Origin: GCA-003244245 sp035714625
Lineage (GTDB): Bacteria > Actinomycetota > Actinomycetes > Mycobacteriales > Pseudonocardiaceae
Length of the DNA: 7,408 nucleotides
NCBI GenBank assembly: GCA_035714625.1
Contig: DASTLT010000014.1
Location: 1-7,408 of the forward strand
Reading direction: 5' to 3'
The notes under the pieces were generated by a model. That model was not told the origin of the DNA. It worked only from the letters and a program-made list of their open reading frames with translations, and did not search any database. Shown here piece by piece: positions 5,237-7,408 of this stretch. Position 1 is the stretch's first letter. Each line of letters opens with the position of its first letter. The translations under genes were made by a program, and so were the position numbers.

Positions 5237-6315
5237 GGGAGGTGGGAGGTGTCGTTGACGAGGCGGACCGAGGCGGGACCGTCGGGGTAGAACTCGGCGA
5301 TGGACAGCGACGCGAGGTCCAGGTGCAGGCGAAAGAGCAGGGAGGGGCCGGCGTCCAGGGCCATCCGCAGCAGCGCCTTGATCGGGGTGACGTGGGTGAC
5401 CGCGATCAGCGTGGCGTCGGGGTACTCGGCGAGGAGCTGGTCGCGCACCCGGCGCACCCGGCGGTGCACCGCGTCCATGCTCTCCCCACCGGGCGGGGCC
5501 ACCGAGGTGTCGGTGAGCCAGCGCGCGTGCAGCTCCGGGTCCCGCTGCCGGGCTTCGGCGAAGGTCAACCCCTCCCAGGCGCCGAAGTCGGTCTCGATCA
5601 GCCCGTCGTGCACGACCAGCGGCACGCCCAGCGCGTCGGCGACGGGCTTGGCGGTTTGGCGAGCGCGCAGCGTGGGTGAGCTGAGCACCGCGCTCACCCC
5701 GTTGGTAGTGGCCAGCCGCGCCGCGGCCGCAGCGGCCTGCCGCTCCCCCAGCTCGGTGAGCGGCAGGTCCCGGCGCCCGGAGTAGCGGCGCTGCGCGGAG
5801 TACTCGGTCTGCCCGTGCCGCAGCAGCAGCAACCGGGTGGGGGGGCTGGTGGTGCCGGTCCAGTGCGCGGGCGGCGCGGTCTGGGCGCCGGAATTGGGCG
5901 GGGCCTGCGCCTGGGCGTCCATCGCCTGGTTGGCCAGCCGGTCGGCGTGCGCGTTGCGGGCCCGGGGCACCCAGGTGTAGCGGACCCCGCCGAGTCGACG
6001 GGCCAGCGCGGCGGCCTCGCTGGCCAGCGGACGCAGGTGCGGCTGCTTGACCTGCCACCGTCCGCTCATCTGCTCCACGATCAGCTTGGAGTCCAGCCGT
6101 ACCTCGGCCGACTCCGCCCCGGCCTCGACCGCGGCCCGCAGCCCGGCGATGAGCCCCGAGTACTCCGCCACGTTGTTGGTCGTGGTGCCCAGCCCACCGG
6201 AGAGCTCGGCGAGCACCTCGCCGGTGCCGGCGTCGCGCACCACCGCCCCGTACCCGGCCGGGCCGGGGTTGCCGCGCGAGCCGCCGTCGGCCTCGATGAT
6301 GACGCTCCTGGGCAC
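5233..6315 (-). CDS. Bifunctional RNase HI / histidine phosphatase (alpha-ribazole phosphatase-like), Rv2228c type
   Basis: A 360-residue two-domain fusion. Residues 1-133 form an RNase HI domain that cuts RNA in RNA/DNA hybrids: EADGGSRGNPGPAGYG (Asp10), TNNVAEYSGLIAGL (Glu51), LDSKLIVEQM (Asp75) and RNAHADRLANQAMD (Asp125) carry the four acidic metal ligands. A Pro/Ala-rich linker (about 134-158) joins a phosphoglycerate-mutase-fold domain with LLLRHGQTEY (Arg166, phosphohistidine His167), SSPTLRARQTA (Arg217), TDFGAWEGL (Glu248) and THVTPIK (His308). The M. tuberculosis protein of this layout has both RNase H and CobC-type alpha-ribazole phosphatase activity, the latter in cobalamin lower-loop synthesis. 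I chose GTG 6315: AGGGGGG lies upstream, the RNase H fold starts at once, and the codon overlaps the upstream stop as TAGTG, implying translational coupling. Longer in-frame versions overlap the zinc-ribbon gene and add Arg-rich noise. All catalytic residues are intact. Confidence 0.93.
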   Translation of the reverse strand: MPRSVIIEADGGSRGNPGPAGYGAVVRDAGTGEVLAELSGGLGTTTNNVAEYSGLIAGLRAAVEAGAESAEVRLDSKLIVEQMSGRWQVKQPHLRPLASEAAALARRLGGVRYTWVPRARNAHADRLANQAMDAQAQAPPNSGAQTAPPAHWTGTTSPPTRLLLLRHGQTEYSAQRRYSGRRDLPLTELGERQAAAAAARLATTNGVSAVLSSPTLRARQTAKPVADALGVPLVVHDGLIETDFGAWEGLTFAEARQRDPELHARWLTDTSVAPPGGESMDAVHRRVRRVRDQLLAEYPDATLIAVTHVTPIKALLRMALDAGPSLLFRLHLDLASLSIAEFYPDGPASVRLVNDTSHLP

Positions 6316-7070
6316 TACCGCGCGCCCCCTGGCAACCCGGACTCGGGCGTGCGGACCAGCAGCACGCCGCATTCCTCGCAGCGCAGCACCTCGTCCGGGG
6401 GGGCGTCGCGCAGCCGTCCGATGGCGGTGCGGTCCAGCTCCAGCCGGCAGGCACCGCAACGCTGCTGGCGCAGCGGCGCCGCTCCGGTCCCTCGCTGGGC
6501 GCGGATCCGCTCGTAGAGGGTGACGAGATCCGCGGGCAGCTCACCGAGCAGGGTGTTGCGCTGCGCCCTGCGCCGTGCCTCGATGGCGTCGAGGTCGGCC
6601 AGGGCGTCGTCGCGGCGGCGGGCGGCGGCGGCCAGCCGCTGCTCGACCTCGCCCAGCGCGGCCCGGCTGCGCGCCAGATCGGCGTCGAGGGCCTCGCGCT
6701 GCTCCATCACCTCGAGCAGGTCGTCTTCCAGCACGCCCTGGCGGCGCTGCAGGGTGGCCAGCTCGTGCTGCAGGTCCTCCAACTGCTTGGCGGAGCTGAT
6801 TGACCCGGAGTCCATCAGCCCGCGGTCGCGGTCCTCGCGGGCCCGCACCTGGTCAATCTCGGCCTCCAGCTTGCGGATCTCACGGTCCAGGTCCGAGGCG
6901 GTGGTGTCGGTGGCGACCAGCGCGTCGCGTCCCGAGCGCAGGTCCCGCTCGGCCTGCTCGATCTCGGCCAGCTCGGGCAGCGACCGGCGCCGGTGGGCGG
7001 TGCGGGCCAGCTCGGCATCCACCTCGGCGAGGTCCAGCAACCGGCGTTGCGCGGCGGGGTCAGCCTTCAC
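6315..7070 (-). CDS. Coiled-coil protein with C-terminal C4 zinc ribbon (Rv2229c type)
   Basis: A 251-residue soluble protein. Residues about 8-175 are almost entirely heptad-rich and charged, predicting a long antiparallel coiled-coil hairpin; the GLMDSGSISSAKQLEDLQHEL segment (84-104) is strongly conserved in this family. The C-terminus carries a zinc ribbon with CGAC (Cys205, Cys208) and CEEC (Cys231, Cys234), matching the C4-type zinc-ribbon family (zf-RING_7 type). The biochemical role is not established; a nucleic-acid or protein scaffold function is plausible. The GTG at 7070 is well supported by AGGGAGGT seven bases upstream, whereas the in-frame extension to 7373 overlaps the cobC-like gene antisense-fashion in another frame. 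The gene is coupled by a one-base overlap to the RNase H/phosphatase downstream. A 127-bp gap separates it from the cobC-like gene and may hold its own promoter, but I found no clear -35/-10 pair. Confidence 0.92.
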   Translation of the reverse strand: MKADPAAQRRLLDLAEVDAELARTAHRRRSLPELAEIEQAERDLRSGRDALVATDTTASDLDREIRKLEAEIDQVRAREDRDRGLMDSGSISSAKQLEDLQHELATLQRRQGVLEDDLLEVMEQREALDADLARSRAALGEVEQRLAAAARRRDDALADLDAIEARRRAQRNTLLGELPADLVTLYERIRAQRGTGAAPLRQQRCGACRLELDRTAIGRLRDAPPDEVLRCEECGVLLVRTPESGLPGGAR

Positions 7071-7197
7071 CGCGGGGACCTCCCTGGTGTTGCGGCCGAG
7101 CCGATTGTCCAGGGATCGGTGCGGCACTGCGAGACACGGACGTCGACCGTACCGCCGAACGACGCCAACACCACCGACACGTCGCGCAGCCTCGCCG

Positions 7198-7408
7198 TCA
7201 CGGACCGACCTGCGCAGCAGCCAGCGCGGCGCGCAGCCCGGCCACCAGCACCGTCGCGATCTCCGGGGGCCGGACCGCGACCCGCAGGTGGTCGGGGGTG
7301 AGGCCGGGGAACGTGTCCGCGCGCCGGACCGCGATGCCACCCGCCCGCAGCACCGCCCGGATCCGCTGCCCATCCGGCACGTGCAGCAGCAGGTAGGGCG
7401 CCGCAGCC
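7198..7408 (-). CDS. cobC: CobC-like PLP-dependent aminotransferase / threonine-phosphate decarboxylase, C-terminus only
   Basis: Only the last ~69 codons are in the window; the gene continues past the right edge. The frame reads AAAPYLLLHVPDGQRIRAVL, then GGIAVRRADTFPGLTPDHLRVAVR and a helix ending at TGA 7200-7198. The pattern of a xPYLLL strand, a short helix, GIAVRRxDTFPGLxxxHLRVAVR and a closing helix is the C-terminal domain of class I/II fold-type I aminotransferases. The arginine in HLRVAVR is the usual substrate-carboxylate ligand. TFPGL and the neighbours (alpha-ribazole phosphatase fusion, zinc-ribbon protein) match Rv2231c, annotated cobC, which would make aminopropanol phosphate from threonine phosphate for the cobalamin loop. 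HisC-like histidinol-phosphate aminotransferases share this fold, so the catalytic assignment rests partly on context. Confidence 0.75.
   Translation of the reverse strand, partial: AAAPYLLLHVPDGQRIRAVLRAGGIAVRRADTFPGLTPDHLRVAVRPPEIATVLVAGLRAALAAAQVGP

Noticed and set aside
6316..6459. N-terminal extension of the RNase H/phosphatase protein
   Set aside because: The added residues are Arg-rich, overlap the zinc-ribbon codons out of frame and precede a complete RNase H fold; the TAGTG junction explains the start.
4388..6544. 718-residue open frame on the minus strand
   Set aside because: It runs antisense through the TauE gene and out of frame through the RNase H/phosphatase gene, is Arg/Gly/Ala-rich and has no domain; it is a GC-rich shadow.
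1..7408. CRISPR array, toxin-antitoxin pair or defence cluster
   Set aside because: I saw no regularly spaced repeats and no nuclease, toxin or effector gene; the lone XRE regulator has no partner toxin next to it.

Overview
The window is very GC-rich, uses GTG starts freely and carries a gene block known from mycobacteria (RNase H/phosphatase fusion, C4 zinc-ribbon protein, cobalamin aminotransferase). It therefore comes from a high-GC actinobacterium, perhaps of the Pseudonocardiales, although the family cannot be fixed from this sequence alone.

Left part (1-3932), accessory in character. A gene-free stretch of about 375 bp, visibly richer in A/T, holds a good stem-loop terminator. It is followed on the minus strand by a membrane-anchored SGNH/GDSL hydrolase (376-1914). 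A gene-free interval of about 500 bp (1915-2418) separates this from a divergent XRE-type helix-turn-helix regulator with a long helical C-terminal domain (2419-3630). Two perfect 10-bp inverted repeats lie in front of the regulator, one ending at the base before the start codon. Between the regulator and rnpB lie about 130 bp of atypical sequence, possibly an insertion-sequence end, and then the last ~46 codons of a tyrosine recombinase, including its catalytic-tyrosine motif. That tail stops 25 bp from the 3' end of rnpB.

Middle (3933-5155). rnpB, the catalytic RNA of RNase P, is on the minus strand (about 3933-4361), with conserved bacterial class A blocks and an almost perfect 18-bp P1 helix. 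A TauE/SafE-family membrane transporter (4403-5155) diverges from it across only about 40 bp. That gap appears to hold back-to-back promoters, and the transporter mRNA is probably leaderless.

Right part (5233-7408), conserved core. Three minus-strand genes are transcribed in the order cobC-like aminotransferase (only its C-terminus is in the window), coiled-coil/C4 zinc-ribbon protein, and RNase HI/alpha-ribazole-phosphatase fusion. The last two overlap by one base (TAGTG). The order resembles the Mycobacterium tuberculosis Rv2231c-Rv2229c-Rv2228c block without the Nif3-family gene (Rv2230c). CobC and the phosphatase domain point to cobalamin lower-loop assembly, and the RNase H domain to RNA/DNA hybrid removal.

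I found no clearly new defence or biosynthetic system. The best leads are the recombinase remnant beside rnpB (a possible integration site), the nested palindromes before the regulator, and a tiny CxxC reading frame between the transporter and phosphatase genes.
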